Source: Bacteroidaceae bacterium (GTDB taxonomy: Bacteria; Bacteroidota; Bacteroidia; Bacteroidales; Bacteroidaceae). From it: a stretch of 6,525 nucleotides of DNA. Below are positions 4,145 through 6,525 of this stretch, piece by piece (position 1 is the first letter of the stretch; the number at the start of each line of letters is the position of its first letter). Where the stretch lies: NCBI GenBank assembly GCA_017628775.1, contig JAGBYN010000060.1, positions 1 to 6,525 of the forward strand, given 5' to 3'. Below the pieces are notes generated by a model. That model made no database searches and was not told where the DNA came from. It worked only from the letters and a program-made list of their open reading frames with translations. A program made the position numbers and the translations under genes.

Positions 4145-4846
4145 TTAGTTTTCCAAATAATAATTTACAGAGGTGACCACCCTGACATGTTTGATGTAAG
4201 GAGTGTATTGGTCGCGGTCGTTAATTGAGAATAAACCTTGGTTGGCTGTTTGGATTTTACCGAGTTCGCTACCTGAGTCTGCCGCAAACTTCTCGGCGGC
4301 TTCGCGTGCGTTGCGTGTTGCTTCCTCAATCATTTCGGGTTTTATTTGGTTGAGGCTGGTGAATTCGTATTGCACACGACTGTCGTAGTCACCACCTGAA
4401 ATGGCGATGCCTTCTTTAAGCAGTTCACCCACCTGTGTGAGTAGTTGTCGCACGAGTTCTACTTTTTTTGTTGCTACGGTGATGACCGAGGTAACGGTGT
4501 AGCGCTCACCTGGCTGGTCGTATGAGTAGCGCTCTGCCTGCTTATCTGCAATTTTCAATTCCGATTCACTGATTTCGCTGTCTTCAATGCCATTCTTCTT
4601 AAGGAATGCCATGATGCCCGAGTTTGCCCTTTGTACATCGGCATAGATACTTTGCAGGTTGTTTCCTGTTGTTTTATACACCACGGGCCAAATGGCAAAG
4701 TCCGCCTGCACTTCGCGTTCTGCCAATCCGCGTACGGAAACGATGCGCTTGTCGTTGGCGATGTTGTTGAGACCGCTTGCCAAGAATATTCCTAAAATGA
4801 TTAAGGATAAGCCAATGATGGCTGCTTCAATTCTAAATGTTTTCAT
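4145..4846 (-). CDS. SIMPL (DUF541) domain protein, membrane-anchored, 233 aa
   Basis: A member of the SIMPL/DUF541 family (relatives: E. coli YggE, Brucella BP26/Omp28), envelope proteins of unclear function, some linked to oxidative-stress tolerance and able to form ring-like oligomers. Residues 8-26 form one hydrophobic segment with no lipobox cysteine and no clear signal-peptidase site, so the protein is probably a single-pass inner-membrane protein facing the periplasm. The SIMPL domain runs from about 35 (IVSVRGLAEREVQADFAIWP) through the beta strand YTVTSVITV (116-124) and the Ala-rich helix EEATRNAREAAEKFAADSGS (174-193) to the C-terminal strand VRVVTSVNYYL (221-231). The length is typical. 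The ATG at 4846 is the first in frame and puts the hydrophobic stretch right at the N-terminus. The gene is transcribed toward metY but is separated from it by 467 bases of repeats and a promoter, so they are not an obvious operon. Confidence 0.9.
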   Translation of the reverse strand: MKTFRIEAAIIGLSLIILGIFLASGLNNIANDKRIVSVRGLAEREVQADFAIWPVVYKTTGNNLQSIYADVQRANSGIMAFLKKNGIEDSEISESELKIADKQAERYSYDQPGERYTVTSVITVATKKVELVRQLLTQVGELLKEGIAISGGDYDSRVQYEFTSLNQIKPEMIEEATRNAREAAEKFAADSGSELGKIQTANQGLFSINDRDQYTPYIKHVRVVTSVNYYLEN

Positions 4847-4904
4847 CGTATTGTGGTTTAGAGGTTATGGCACTTAATGTCTTAGCTTCGTAGTTTTTAT
4901 AGCA

Positions 4905-4931
4905 CAAAGGTAGCCACTATTTTTGATAGTG
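4905..4931 (-). promoter_or_regulatory. SIMPL gene -7 box with adjoining inverted repeat
   Basis: On the minus strand TACCTTTG (4905-4912) matches TAnnTTTG and predicts a leader of about 50 bases. No TTTG lies at the expected -33 place. Instead CACTAT-TTTTG-ATAGTG (4915-4931), a six-base inverted repeat with a five-base centre, sits just upstream. A poor -33 box with a symmetric site beside the -7 box could mean control by an activator or repressor, but that is inference. Confidence 0.45.
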
Positions 4932-5048
4932 TTTTGATATAGCCGTTAAATTATCTAAAAGTGTGTGTATTTAGAGTTTTTGTGTATTGATCGTTGGTTT
5001 AAATTCATCTATTTTGGGATTTTAACAAACTTTTTTGGACCTCATTGC

Positions 5049-5077
5049 TTTGCCGTACGAATTAAATTGTAATTTTG
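5049..5077 (+). promoter_or_regulatory. Bacteroidetes-type promoter of nifJ
   Basis: TTTG (5049-5052), a 17-base spacer, then TAATTTTG (5070-5077) match both boxes of the Bacteroidetes housekeeping promoter. Transcription should begin near 5083-5085, leaving a leader of about 65 bases before the ATG at 5150. The A-rich leader AATAAAACAAAACTAAT without a Shine-Dalgarno sequence is typical of well-translated Bacteroidetes genes. Confidence 0.75.
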
Positions 5078-5086
5078 CCTTGTCAA

Positions 5087-5117
5087 AAAGGAATGAAGTG
5101 CTTTCTCTCGTTCCTTT
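5087..5117 (+). promoter_or_regulatory. Stem-loop in the nifJ mRNA leader
   Basis: AAAGGAATGA (5087-5096) pairs with TCGTTCCTTT (5108-5117), ten pairs with one wobble, around an 11-base loop. It begins a few bases after the predicted transcription start and ends 32 bases before the ATG. It could stabilise the 5' end of the message or act as an attenuator. The short TTT that follows is a poor terminator tail. Confidence 0.45.
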
Positions 5118-5137
5118 AGTAAATTAGAAACCAATAA

Positions 5138-6525
<1,388 letters not shown>

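Overview
The window looks like chromosomal DNA of an anaerobic member of the Bacteroidales, plausibly Prevotella- or Bacteroides-like. Promoters match the Bacteroidetes pattern (TTTG near -33, TAnnTTTG near -7) in front of the metY-type and nifJ-type genes, the start codons lack Shine-Dalgarno sequences and sit behind A-rich leaders, and the proteins have Bacteroidales character. No rRNA, tRNA, CRISPR array or intact transposase is present. The genus is inference. || Layout: (1) 1-1780 is an accessory patch. A single RhuM-family gene (387-1385, +) lies among repeats: a 49-bp and a 344-bp segment, each bounded by TGTCCGG...CCGGACA inverted repeats, and two related terminator-like hairpins just outside the gene on each side. 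(2) 1779-2393 has no convincing full-length gene. It holds about 450 bases of hairpin-rich, leader-like sequence and a 24-codon reading frame whose first residues resemble Bacteroidales double-glycine natural-product precursors, ending at a strong terminator hairpin shared with the next gene. (3) 2394-3677 (-) is an O-acetylhomoserine sulfhydrylase gene (metY type) with its own promoter. (4) 3678-4144 is a repeat-filled spacer: a purine-rich tract, three tandem mini-hairpins and a REP-like doublet. (5) 4145-4846 (-) encodes a membrane-anchored SIMPL (DUF541) protein. (6) 4847-5149 is a divergent promoter region. (7) From 5150 to the window edge (+) runs the first 458 codons of pyruvate:ferredoxin (flavodoxin) oxidoreductase (nifJ), still open at the end. 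|| The genes do not form one operon. metY (methionine/homocysteine synthesis), the SIMPL gene and nifJ (central anaerobic pyruvate oxidation) are ordinary core genes, each apparently with its own promoter. The unusual material is in the left third and in the metY/SIMPL spacer. The best candidates for something undescribed are the RhuM gene between paired IS-end-like elements, the structured leader plus truncated precursor peptide, and the tandem mini-hairpin array. All are read by eye and would need genome-wide comparison to confirm.
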